10,876 nt of DNA from Armatimonadota bacterium (GCA_030612605.1 JAUWNO010000037.1:1-10876); one strand, 5' to 3'; positions 1-6,190 are shown, numbered from the stretch's first letter. Program-made: numbers and translations. The notes: generated by a model not told the origin, from the sequence alone.

Positions 1-302
1 AAAAATTCTCGCAGTAAATACGGAGGGAAAATCAAATATTCAATTGAGACATAACCAATTGCAGAAAAGAAAATTATCTCACCTTTTTGATAATCGATTT
101 TGTAATCTTGGTTCCTTTCTAATAAAACCAAATCTTGATAAACTTTTTCGGAATTAATTATCAAGTTTGTGTGTTTTAATTTTAGATTAAGATTATTAGA
201 ATTAAGATTTTCAGCTTTGATAATTGGTGAAAAGTAATTAAAGGAGAAACCTGATATAGAAAAAATTAATAAATATAGAATGGAAAGTTTTTGTTTTGTC
301 AT
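1..302 (-). CDS. Secreted protein with SprA-like strap motif, N-terminal part only
   Basis: About 100 residues are visible before the gene runs off the window edge. ATG at 302-300 begins MTKQKLSILYLLIFSISGFSF, a positively charged start followed by a hydrophobic stretch, which I read as a Sec signal peptide. After it comes a beta-rich segment: NSEKVYQDLVLLERNQDY, then DYQKGEIIFF and VSIEYLIFPP. The order 'residue to be displayed, name, YxIDYxxGxI' resembles the strap repeats seen before beta-barrel regions in SprA-like and other large cell-surface proteins of FCB bacteria; this family assignment is from memory. The start codon follows directly after the TAA of the doubtful upstream ORF with no gap, and no Shine-Dalgarno sequence is visible. 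Likely an envelope protein; the function cannot be told from this fragment. Confidence 0.7.
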   Translation of the reverse strand, partial: MTKQKLSILYLLIFSISGFSFNYFSPIIKAENLNSNNLNLKLKHTNLIINSEKVYQDLVLLERNQDYKIDYQKGEIIFFSAIGYVSIEYLIFPPYLLREF

Positions 303-578
303 TTAGGTTATCAGATTCATTAAGAAATCTTTTTTTTGTAAATTATTTGAAAAACCATTAAAATGGTTATAAAACTCGGTTAGAATGGATTCCCACAAAT
401 GAAGTTGCGGGTTTCTTCTAAATAATTTTTTTTGAAAAAAATAGCCCACAGGTTTAGCTGTGGGAATAAACACCCCCAAAAAGAATAAACACAAAAAACG
501 AAAAATCTTAACCCCTTCAGGGATTTTCAAAACGATTCTGTTTGTTAATAAATCTGTAATTATTCTTATCAGCATCAT
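303..578 (-). CDS. Doubtful 91-aa ORF translated from hairpin repeats
   Basis: The frame overlaps the antitoxin gene by ATGA (575-578), the spacing expected for a toxin partner, and its first residues (MMLIRIITDLLTNR) faintly recall the start of a PIN-domain toxin, with no DTD motif. The rest does not look like a protein. It is rich in Phe, Leu and Asn, and its DNA holds a run of short inverted repeats: 353-368, 394-413 and 445-464. The last is followed on the minus strand by a T tract. No conserved domain is recognisable. I think this is either non-coding repeat DNA that happens to be open, or a toxin gene overwritten by it. Confidence 0.25.
   Translation of the reverse strand: MMLIRIITDLLTNRIVLKIPEGVKIFRFLCLFFLGVFIPTAKPVGYFFQKKLFRRNPQLHLWESILTEFYNHFNGFSNNLQKKDFLMNLIT
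353..520. repeat. Cluster of short REP-like inverted repeats
   Basis: Four small dyads lie close together: AACCATT/AATGGTT (353-359/362-368), cccacaa/ttgcggg with one mismatch (394-413), the perfect 7-bp pair cccacag/ctgtggg with a 6-nt loop (445-451/458-464), and ccct/aggg around 513-522. The 'cccacag…ctgtggg' and 'cccctt…aggg' pieces look like the short intergenic repeats common in FCB-type genomes (recollection, unchecked). They fill most of the doubtful ORF on the minus strand. Confidence 0.55.
435..464 (-). terminator. Intrinsic terminator on the minus strand
   Basis: Read on the minus strand, cccacag (464-458), a 6-nt loop, and ctgtggg (451-445) form a perfect 7-bp GC-rich stem. It is followed after three bases by seven T residues (441-435). 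This is a textbook Rho-independent shape. It would end transcription from the antitoxin gene before the secreted-protein gene at 302. Since it belongs to a repeat family, its terminator role may be incidental. Confidence 0.55.
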
Positions 579-811
579 TTCTGTAGATATTTTTCTTCAA
601 GATGTTTTTTGTATTCATCCAATGGTTGTTTGAAAGAAATTATTTCTGGAACTTCATTCAAAATCGGAGATGATATCTCTGTTTTTATTTTGGTTAATTT
701 TTCGAAGTAATCTGATACGAGTTTTGATAAAGTTGCGTTATTTTTTTTGGCAATTTCTTTAGCTTTATCTATTAATTCTTTATCAATATTCAGTGCTATT
801 TTCTCTTTCAT
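575..811 (-). CDS. DUF6364-like ribbon-helix-helix antitoxin
   Basis: A 78-residue protein. The N-terminus KIALNID (residues 4-10) fits the DNA-binding strand of a ribbon-helix-helix fold. It is followed by two helices (ELIDKAKEIAKKNN and TLSKLVSDYFEKL). The tail ends with YKKHLEEKYLQK, like the C-terminal peptide that DUF6364 antitoxins use to cap a PIN-type toxin. Known members repress their own operon and neutralise a partner RNase. Here the next frame overlaps by four bases as a toxin gene would, but it is a repeat-filled ORF with no PIN motifs, so the antitoxin looks orphaned. No good Shine-Dalgarno is seen before ATG at 811. The family call comes from sequence pattern only. Confidence 0.75.
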   Translation of the reverse strand: MKEKIALNIDKELIDKAKEIAKKNNATLSKLVSDYFEKLTKIKTEISSPILNEVPEIISFKQPLDEYKKHLEEKYLQK

Positions 812-909
812 TTTTTCATTTCATTTATGAATTTTTTCAACCATTCGTAATTTTTAATTTTCTGTTCGTTTTGCTTGTCCCGTCGAAGTTTTAACGAACG
901 GATTCGTTG

Positions 910-1326
910 CTAAATATTTTCTTCATTAGGAAACATAAACCAGAAAATCGCATACAAAATAGCGCCAACTCCGCCTGTGAAAGCCATTATCACAAATGCT
1001 ATCCGAATAAAACTCACATCCCATTTCAAATATTGAGCGATTCCGCTGCAAACTCCGGCAATCATTCTATCATCCCATTTTCGATAGATTTTATTCTGCA
1101 TTTCTTCTTCCGGTTCAGGTTCGATATCGATAATATCCTGCTCTTGCTGGTTTTTAGGAAGAATCGCAAATAAGATCAGGTAAACAATGATACCTGTTCC
1201 TCCAAAGAAAAGAGTAATTAGAAATATCAATCTGATTATCATTGCATTAATGCCAAAAGATTCTGATAAACCTCCGCAAACACCTGTTAGCATTTTATTT
1301 TGATGCGAAATATGAAGCTTCTTCAT
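910..1326 (-). CDS. Membrane protein with two tandem PspC domains
   Basis: The protein has 138 residues if started at ATG 1326, which has GGAGGT a few bases upstream; an in-frame TTG at 1338 would lie inside or before that ribosome site, so I reject it. Two PspC domains follow each other. The first (about 3-57) has MLTGVCGGLSESFGIN and a hydrophobic segment around IIRLIFLITLFFGGTGIIVYLIL. The second (about 82-134) has RMIAGVCSGIAQYLKWD and a hydrophobic segment through FMFP. An acidic linker (EPEPEEE, 69-75) joins them. PspC-domain proteins sit in the inner membrane and in some bacteria sense envelope stress with PspA-type partners; none is visible here. The gene stands alone, divergent from the YjbQ operon. 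Function beyond envelope association is not known from the sequence. Confidence 0.9.
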   Translation of the reverse strand: MKKLHISHQNKMLTGVCGGLSESFGINAMIIRLIFLITLFFGGTGIIVYLILFAILPKNQQEQDIIDIEPEPEEEMQNKIYRKWDDRMIAGVCSGIAQYLKWDVSFIRIAFVIMAFTGGVGAILYAIFWFMFPNEENI

Positions 1327-1342
1327 TTTAACCTCCAATTTT

Positions 1343-1427
1343 TTTTTATCCGCGAAACACGCGAAATAGACGAAAATATTCCCCTTTTTTTATCCATGAA
1401 TTATATGAAATTACACGAAAATTTTCG
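1343..1427. repeat. Two copies of an intergenic 'TTTATCC…CGAAA' repeat
   Basis: Copy one (about 1343-1376) and copy two (about 1386-1425) both start with a T run and ATCC and continue with GAA-containing units about 10 bases apart, ending in CGAAAAT. Copy two ends in the perfect 12-bp palindrome CGAAAATTTTCG (1416-1427). A third, inverted copy lies at 6158-6190 in front of the aminotransferase. The copies lie in the spacer upstream of the PspC gene; no promoter can be assigned with confidence. Confidence 0.6.
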
Positions 1428-1523
1428 AATATCTTTTTTTACCAAAATATTTCCGGCTTTCTGAGTCAATATTTATTTCATTTATACTCCGCTATTGAGA
1501 GAAGCAGAAGCTTCTGGAGTAAG

Positions 1524-1553
1524 CTCCTTCCGAACTGGTAAGTTCGGAAGGAG
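1524..1553. repeat. Perfect 13-bp hairpin in the divergent spacer
   Basis: CTCCTTCCGAACT (1524-1536), loop GGTA, and AGTTCGGAAGGAG (1541-1553) pair without a mismatch. No T tract follows on either strand, so a terminator is unlikely. The 12-bp palindrome CAGAAGCTTCTG (1505-1516) lies just before it, and GGAG (1516-1519) can also pair with CTCC at the hairpin's foot. Probably a mobile or dispersed hairpin repeat, or a structured 5' leader. Confidence 0.7.
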
Positions 1554-1579
1554 ATAAAGATGAAGTTTGCTTTCAGGTT

Positions 1580-1607
1580 ATTCAATATTCAATATTCAAT
1601 TTTCAAT
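1580..1607. repeat. 7-bp tandem repeat, 4 units
   Basis: Three units of ATTCAAT followed by one TTTCAAT, in register, lie about 50 bases before the YjbQ start. TTTCAAT is the reverse complement of the ATTGAAA unit repeated at 7394-7421, so the two arrays belong to one family in opposite orientation. Confidence 0.8.
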
Positions 1608-1655
1608 TAAATTGACATATTTATTCAGCTTAAATTTTTGAATTTCGGAGGATAT

Positions 1656-2051
1656 ATGAAAATCGAACAAATTAATGTATCATCATCTAAACGAGAAGAA
1701 TTTATTGATATCACACATCAAGTGAAAAATTTTGTGAAGGGATCAAAAATAAGCGAAGGCAAAATAACGATTTATATTCCTCACACCACAGCAGCAGTGA
1801 CCATCAATGAAAATGCTGACCCAAGTGTTCCCCATGATATAACTTTAGCTTTAAATAAAATATCACCGCATCTTGCACAATTCCGCCATCTCGAAGGAAA
1901 CTCCGATGCTCACACAAAAAGTACAATCGTAGGTTGTTCACAAGAAATTCTTATCAGCAATGGAAATCTGGTTCTCGGCACCTGGCAGGGAATCTTCTTT
2001 TGCGAATTTGACGGACCTCGCAACAGAAAAGTTATTTTAGGAATTGCCTAG
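1656..2051 (+). CDS. YjbQ/UPF0047 family protein
   Basis: With the ATG at 1656 the protein has 131 residues, near the usual length; GGAGG lies just upstream, and the longer TTG start at 1638 would place the ribosome site inside the gene. The family signature is complete: HTTAAVTINENADPSVPHD (43-61), H78, GNSDAHTKS (81-89) and GTWQGIFFCEFDGPR (108-122). YjbQ-family proteins are small beta-fold homotrimers with a conserved His/Asp metal-site-like patch; members have been described with weak thiamin-phosphate synthase activity, but the true role is unsettled. The stop TAG is followed at once by the ATG of the DUF401 gene, so the two are surely co-transcribed. Family sure, function not. Confidence 0.95.
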   Translation: MKIEQINVSSSKREEFIDITHQVKNFVKGSKISEGKITIYIPHTTAAVTINENADPSVPHDITLALNKISPHLAQFRHLEGNSDAHTKSTIVGCSQEILISNGNLVLGTWQGIFFCEFDGPRNRKVILGIA

Positions 2052-3233
2052 ATGCTGATCTGGTTGAGTTTCATTTTATCACTTTCCTTATTGCTTATTA
2101 TTGCCCGGAAAAATCTCTGGCTCGGCATGATGATTGGTGCTTTAATTCTGGGTATCTTCAACCTCAAAATAAATCAATTATTTACAGAAATTGCCCACAC
2201 ATTAACAGATGTTTCGATTTTACTTTTAGCTCTGGCTGTAGGTCTTATCCCGATTATTGGCAGGGCATTACAAACATCGGGTCTGCTCGGAAACCTGGTT
2301 AATAATCTGCAAATAAGCAGGAAAGGATTCCTTGCTTTTGCACCGGCTTTTTTGGGATTGTTACCTCTTCCCGGAGGAGCACTTCTTTCAGCACCAATGC
2401 TGCTCAAAGCAGGAGAAGATATTCAAGATGAAACTTTTGTAGCGATTAATGTCTGGTTTCGTCATGTTTTAATTTTAATTTATCCATTGGGAGCATTATT
2501 GCCAAGTGCCAAAATAGCAGGCTTAAATCTTTATTCTGTTTTGATTTATATAATTCCAACCTTTTTCATTTTGAGCATTCTGGGTTACATTTTTTTATTA
2601 AAAAACATTTCCGGGCGAATGCCAACCCCTCATAAAATAGATTACAAAAAACTGTTAACTCCAATTTTTATTATTCTTTCTGCTCCCATAATTCACGTGA
2701 CTCTTACAAAACTGAAAATAATGGACGAAATCTCACTCTTAATGGGAATTTCTGTAAGCCTGATATTAACTGCTTTTTTAGGAAAAATAAAAATTAAAGA
2801 TTTCAAACCGATCATCCTAAAAATGAAACCGTGGAAATTCTTCCTGATAATAATTGGAGTCTTTCTTTTTCTGAATATTTTCAAAGCTTCTGATGTGTCT
2901 GATGAAATTGCAAAAGCTGTTTTCTCAATGAATTTTCTAATCATTTTTATCGGAGCATTTCTGGGTTTTGTAACCGGTAGAATTCAACTTCCCATTTCTA
3001 TTCTGGTGCCCATTTTTATTGCCAAATTTGGATTAACAGCAATGACACCTCTAATATTCGGAATAATGTATAGTGCTGTTTTTATCGGTTATATGATCTC
3101 TCCGGTTCATCCGTGCGTCTCTTTTTCACTTGAATTTTTCGAAACAAAATATAAGGATTTTGTCAAAAAATTAGCTCTCCCCGGAATCATAAGTTTAGCT
3201 TTAATTTATTTCTCTGCATTAATCTTCATATAA
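2052..3233 (+). CDS. DUF401 family integral membrane protein
   Basis: A 393-residue, very hydrophobic protein with about ten membrane segments. Two regions carry the family's marks: LPLPGGALLSAP (about 104-115), followed by NVWFRH (133-138), and ISPVHPC (about 349-355) in the C-terminal half. The paired re-entrant-like Pro/Gly motifs in two halves recall ion-transporter-superfamily carriers such as the gluconate and citrate families, to which DUF401 is thought to be related. A transporter in the cytoplasmic membrane is therefore the best guess; the substrate is unknown. The start codon directly abuts the stop of the YjbQ gene, which has no room for a separate ribosome site, so translation is probably coupled. 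No terminator is visible after the stop. Confidence 0.88.
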   Translation: MLIWLSFILSLSLLLIIARKNLWLGMMIGALILGIFNLKINQLFTEIAHTLTDVSILLLALAVGLIPIIGRALQTSGLLGNLVNNLQISRKGFLAFAPAFLGLLPLPGGALLSAPMLLKAGEDIQDETFVAINVWFRHVLILIYPLGALLPSAKIAGLNLYSVLIYIIPTFFILSILGYIFLLKNISGRMPTPHKIDYKKLLTPIFIILSAPIIHVTLTKLKIMDEISLLMGISVSLILTAFLGKIKIKDFKPIILKMKPWKFFLIIIGVFLFLNIFKASDVSDEIAKAVFSMNFLIIFIGAFLGFVTGRIQLPISILVPIFIAKFGLTAMTPLIFGIMYSAVFIGYMISPVHPCVSFSLEFFETKYKDFVKKLALPGIISLALIYFSALIFI

Positions 3234-3311
3234 TTTGCAAAATTTACAGCGATTATCTTGACAAATTTTTAACAAAAAAAAATTGATTTAAAATCTATAA
3301 TTGGAATTGGG

Positions 3312-3327
3312 TGCTTTTGTAAAAGCA
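3312..3327 (+). promoter_or_regulatory. Small hairpin before the ribosome site of the Cys-rich gene
   Basis: TGCTTTT (3312-3318), GT, and AAAAGCA (3321-3327) form a perfect 7-bp dyad that ends five bases before the GGAGG at 3332-3336. A TATAAT hexamer lies at 3296-3301, placed well as a -10 element, but no -35 hexamer stands at the right distance (TTGACA at 3258 is 32 bases away). So this is a possible leader hairpin or operator; the promoter is only tentative. Confidence 0.3.
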
Positions 3328-3341
3328 TTATGGAGGAACGG

Positions 3342-4052
3342 ATGGGAAGCAGTTCAGAAAAGCATATTAAATTCGTATATACTTTTTCTAATAAAAAGAA
3401 AGTTTTAAAGCAATTTGAAGTTTTTATAGACCCCAAAACTTTGAAAGTTGTCAGTAAACCTCATGAAAAACTTCCTCAATGGACGGAACTTACATTTTGC
3501 CAGTGTCCGAATTGCCCTTTAGATCCCAAAGATTTTTCTCACTGTCCGGTCGCTGCAAACCTTGTTGAGCTTGTTCATTTCTTCAATGATTCGGTTTCTT
3601 ATGAGGAAGTGGATGTACGTATAGAAACTCCTGAACGTACATATTGCAAGAGAACATCTATTCAGACTGGAGTCAGCTCCATCTTAGGAATATATATGCC
3701 GGCTTCAGGTTGTCCAATTCTGGCGAATTTAAAACCGATGGTTCGTTTTCATCTTCCTTTTGCCAGTATTCAAGAAACGATGTACCGCTCAATGTCTATG
3801 TATCTTGTAAAACAATATCTCAGGAAAAAGAAAGGTCTTGAGCCGGATTGGAACATGCAGGGACTGATCGACCTTTACGAAGAAATTCACGAAGTAAACA
3901 GTGCATTCCATAAGCGTCTTTCCTGCCTGGAGGGAGAAGATGCAAATGTAAATGCACTTGTTATCCTGGATGTTTTTGCCGATTATATTAATTTTTCATT
4001 GGATGAGGATCATTTATCAAAAATTGATAATTTATTTGAAGATCTCAATTAA
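3342..4052 (+). CDS. Cys-rich protein of unknown function (DUF6901-like)
   Basis: The start at 3342 has GGAGG (3332-3336) five bases upstream; an ATG at 3330 overlaps that site and is less likely. The 236-residue product is soluble, with no signal peptide. Near the N-terminus is C53-x-C55-x2-C58-x9-C68 (FCQCPNCPL…HCPVAANL), a likely metal-binding cluster. Further on come ERTYCKRTSIQTGVSSILGI, SGCP (122-125), LKPMVRFHLPFAS and a helical C-terminal half containing YLVKQYL and EEIHEVNSAF. The pattern matches a conserved bacterial family I remember as DUF6901; the name is unverified and no function is known to me. Its TAA overlaps the lpxB ATG by one base, so it is translated together with lipid A synthesis genes. 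Confidence 0.85.
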   Translation: MGSSSEKHIKFVYTFSNKKKVLKQFEVFIDPKTLKVVSKPHEKLPQWTELTFCQCPNCPLDPKDFSHCPVAANLVELVHFFNDSVSYEEVDVRIETPERTYCKRTSIQTGVSSILGIYMPASGCPILANLKPMVRFHLPFASIQETMYRSMSMYLVKQYLRKKKGLEPDWNMQGLIDLYEEIHEVNSAFHKRLSCLEGEDANVNALVILDVFADYINFSLDEDHLSKIDNLFEDLN

Positions 4053-5191
4053 TGACATTTTCTCGAAAAATATTCTGGATTGCCGGAGAAAATTCCGGTG
4101 ATCTGCACACTTCAAAAGTAATTTCGCAATTAAATAGAAACAACAAAAATATAACCCATTTTGGAATTGGCGGAGAAAATATGCAAAAGGCAGGATTAAT
4201 TCCAATCTTCCCTTTTGAACGCTTCTCTGTGATGGGTTTTTCCGAAGTTATCAAACACCTTTTCTTCTTTCTAAAAGTGGAAATTAAAATAAAGAAAATC
4301 TTCAAGACGAATCCTCCGGATTTAGTTGTACTCACAGATTACCCGGGTCTTAATATGCGCATTGCAAAAATGGCTCACAAATTCAAAATAAAAGTTCTGT
4401 ATTTTATTTGCCCTCAATTCTGGGCTTGGAAACATAAAAGGATTTTTCAACTGAAAAAATACACTGATTATGTTGCTTTTATCCTTCCTTTTGAAGAAAA
4501 ATATTTTAAAAAAGAAAATGTGAAATCTTCATTTGTTGGTCATCCCATTTCCGAAGAAATCGAAATCCGGCTGATAAGAAAAGATTTTGCCAAAGAATAT
4601 AATCTTAATCTGAATAAAAAATGGTTAGGATTTCTACCGGGAAGCAGGGATACTGAAATCAAAAAAATGTTACCGGAATACATCAAATCAATTTCTTTTT
4701 TTGATGTTGAGAAATATGAATTCCTGATATCCAAAGCTGTAACTGTTTCTGATAAACTTTTTCGGCAAACCATTGAAAATTCTGAAAATCAAAATATTAA
4801 AATCATAAAAAATCACAATTATGAAATGATGAAATATTGCGATTTTCTGGTGGTTACTTCCGGCACTGCAACCCTGGAAACTGCCTATCTCGGAACTCCA
4901 TTTCTGATCGTCTATAAAACCAGCAAAATTTCCTATGAACTTGGCAAGCGTTTTATCAAAATAAAAAGAATTGGGTTACCGAACATTGTATTGGATAAAG
5001 ACATTATTCCGGAATTAATTCAGGATAAAGCAAATGGAAAATCAATTTATAATAAGACTTTGGAAATCATAAATTCAAAAGAGAAATACGATAAAATTTC
5101 GGAAGAATTAAAAGAACTTCACGAAATTTTGGGAATAAAATCAGCATCCAAAGAAGTTGCAAAAATCATTGAGAACTTGCTGAATGAATAA
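4052..5191 (+). CDS. lpxB: Lipid-A-disaccharide synthase
   Basis: LpxB joins UDP-2,3-diacylglucosamine to lipid X (2,3-diacylglucosamine 1-phosphate) to make the lipid A disaccharide at the inner face of the inner membrane. The 379-residue length is normal and the GT19 motifs are all present: GENSGDLH (12-19), FGIGG (37-41), MGFSEV (61-66), TDYPGLN (95-101, with the Asp matching the essential one of E. coli), PQFWAW (121-126), ILPFE, FVGHP (161-165), LPGSRDTEI (195-203) and TSGTATLE (269-276). The start overlaps the upstream stop by one base and the end overlaps the DUF374 gene by eight bases, so the three form one tightly coupled operon. lpxA, lpxC, lpxD and lpxK are not in this window. Confidence 0.97.
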   Translation: MTFSRKIFWIAGENSGDLHTSKVISQLNRNNKNITHFGIGGENMQKAGLIPIFPFERFSVMGFSEVIKHLFFFLKVEIKIKKIFKTNPPDLVVLTDYPGLNMRIAKMAHKFKIKVLYFICPQFWAWKHKRIFQLKKYTDYVAFILPFEEKYFKKENVKSSFVGHPISEEIEIRLIRKDFAKEYNLNLNKKWLGFLPGSRDTEIKKMLPEYIKSISFFDVEKYEFLISKAVTVSDKLFRQTIENSENQNIKIIKNHNYEMMKYCDFLVVTSGTATLETAYLGTPFLIVYKTSKISYELGKRFIKIKRIGLPNIVLDKDIIPELIQDKANGKSIYNKTLEIINSKEKYDKISEELKELHEILGIKSASKEVAKIIENLLNE

Positions 5192-5792
5192 AATCGTTTT
5201 TTTTATCGAAAAACATATCATCGCCGTATTTTTATTATTGTTAGGATTTACTTTCAGATATAAACTTTTAACTCCCCATTCAAAAGGAATTGTAATTTAC
5301 GCTTTCTGGCATCGAAATATAATTCCTTTGTTGTTACTGAGAAAATTTGAAAAAATCGTAATTTTAGTCTCATCTTCCAAAGATGGTGAATTAATTGCCG
5401 GTCCGGCAAAAGTACTCGGTTTTCAGCCTGTCCGCGGCTCATCCAGAAGAGGTGGAAGCAAAGCTGTGAAAGAAATCATAAAACTCTCAAGAAGATTTTC
5501 TATTGGTGTAACACCGGATGGACCTAAAGGTCCAAAAGAAAAAATAAAGGATGGTTTATTGTATATTGCTTATTTCACGCATCTTCCCATTATTCCTGTG
5601 GCTGTTGATATCCAAAGAGAAAAAGTTTTCAATTCATGGGATGGATTCAGGTTACCGATTCCATTTACTAAAATTAATGTAAGTTATGGTAAACCGATTT
5701 ACATAAAATCTAAAGATGAAGTTAAAAGTAAATTAGCATTAGTTCAGGAAGTTATGGATAAATTAACTCTGGAGAATAAAATCAAAAAATGA
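5184..5792 (+). CDS. DUF374 lysophospholipid acyltransferase-like protein
   Basis: A 202-residue protein with an N-terminal hydrophobic stretch (about 4-22) that should hold it to the inner membrane. It shows the DUF374 signature in order: FWHRN (41-45), SSSKDGE (63-69), VRGSSRRGG (83-91), TPDGPKGP (110-117) and SWDGFRLPIPF (151-161). The family belongs to the LPLAT superfamily, but the usual catalytic HX4D box is reduced to WHRN, as is typical for DUF374. Genes of this type are often found next to lipid A and Kdo genes, and overlapping lpxB by eight bases supports a role in lipid A acylation or handling. The acyl donor and acceptor are unknown. Confidence 0.92.
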   Translation: MNKIVFFIEKHIIAVFLLLLGFTFRYKLLTPHSKGIVIYAFWHRNIIPLLLLRKFEKIVILVSSSKDGELIAGPAKVLGFQPVRGSSRRGGSKAVKEIIKLSRRFSIGVTPDGPKGPKEKIKDGLLYIAYFTHLPIIPVAVDIQREKVFNSWDGFRLPIPFTKINVSYGKPIYIKSKDEVKSKLALVQEVMDKLTLENKIKK

Positions 5793-5887
5793 AAACTTTA
5801 TCATTCTTAATTCTTTGTCATTCCATTTTTTTGTCATTCCCACGAAAGTGGGAATCTCCTCTGACTACAAAATTCTGGAGTTTGTAA
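5789..5887 (+). pseudogene. Truncated coupled ORF ending in a repeat
   Basis: An ATG overlaps the DUF374 stop as ATGA (5789-5792), the usual coupling in this operon. It opens a 32-residue frame starting MKTLSFLILCHSIFL, which could be a signal peptide or membrane anchor. From about residue 16 the frame enters the hairpin repeat at 5836 (FPRKWES) and stops at 5885. The repeat's translation is of the kind seen when such elements sit in coding frames. It may be the remains of the operon's next gene, cut by a repeat insertion; a chance overlap cannot be ruled out. Confidence 0.35.
5836..5855. repeat. dRS3-like hairpin, ATTCCC-N8-GGGAAT
   Basis: ATTCCCAC, GAAA, GTGGGAAT form a perfect 8-bp stem with a GNRA-type loop. 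The layout ATTCCC-N8-GGGAAT is exactly that of the Neisseria dRS3 repeat; similar elements are known in many bacteria. A half copy (ATTCCCGTGAAAG, left arm and loop only) lies at 7433-7445, in front of the first recombinase. Confidence 0.75.
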
Positions 5888-5898
5888 GCCTGAAAATG

Positions 5899-5924
5899 CG
5901 TATCCAAGCTGGGGCTTGGATACG
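5899..5924. repeat. Perfect 11-bp hairpin
   Basis: CGTATCCAAGC (5899-5909), loop TGGG, and GCTTGGATACG (5914-5924) pair fully. There is no T tract after either arm. It belongs to the hairpin-rich spacer after the lpxB operon and is more likely a repeat element than a terminator. Confidence 0.7.
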
Positions 5925-5933
5925 AGAAACCAA

Positions 5934-6046
5934 GACCTTACGGATGGTTGTGGAACGAAACCTCCGTAATGGTCAGGAAATAGGAATCAACCATTGCGAA
6001 GGTTTAACAAGATGAATTCCTCTGTATCTAACCATTCGCAAGGTTT
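5934..6046. repeat. Four copies of a 16-17 bp AACCATT…AAGGTTT motif
   Basis: On the plus strand: aaccattgcgaaggttt (5989-6005) and aaccattcgcaaggttt (6030-6046), identical except for the central GCG/CGC. On the minus strand: aaccatccgtaaggtc (5949-5934) and accattacggaggttt (5973-5958), which pair with each other as a long hairpin with one bulge. A partial copy, aaccattcgtaa, stands at 839-850 after the antitoxin region. Confidence 0.65.
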
Positions 6047-6088
6047 GGTTTCATAGAACACATATTATGAAATTATTCTTTACTTGAA

Positions 6089-6152
6089 TTTATCAGTTTA
6101 AATCAAATTCATCAGTTTGCATCAATGATTATTCATCAGTTTGCATCAATGA
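6089..6152. repeat. Direct repeats with core ATCAGTTTGCATCAAT
   Basis: Two near-identical 21-bp units begin at 6108 and 6132, exactly 24 bases apart; a diverged unit (TTTATCAGTTTAAATCA) begins at about 6089. They lie upstream of the aminotransferase. They could be operator sites or simply drifted repeat DNA. Confidence 0.65.
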
Positions 6153-6157
6153 AAGAG

Positions 6158-6190
6158 ATTTCGTGAAATTAGTGAAATTCGTGGAAAAAA
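6158..6190 (-). repeat. Inverted copy of the CGAAA-type spacer repeat
   Basis: Read on the minus strand it begins with a T run, then CCACGAATTTCAC and TAATTTCACGAAAT, the same plan as the copies at 1343-1425. It ends a few bases before the ribosome site of the aminotransferase gene. Confidence 0.55.

Noticed and set aside
907..1173. An 88-residue plus-strand ORF
   Set aside because: It is antisense to the PspC gene, which has clear domains and a ribosome site.
1612..1640. TTGACA at 1612 as a -35 box for the YjbQ operon
   Set aside because: No -10 hexamer lies 16-18 bases downstream; that stretch is TTTTTG and runs into the ribosome site.
3258..3301. TTGACA (3258) with TATAAT (3296) as one promoter
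   Set aside because: The spacing is 32 bases, far from 17. TATAAT alone is kept only as a tentative element.
5815..6015. A 66-residue plus-strand ORF (starts MSFHFFVIPTKVGI) over the repeat spacer
   Set aside because: VIPTKVGI is the usual translation of the ATTCCC…GGGAAT hairpin, and the rest covers the other repeats; there is no ribosome site and no protein-like composition.
6089..6152. A short CRISPR array
   Set aside because: Only two good units with a 3-base gap, no spacers and no cas genes.
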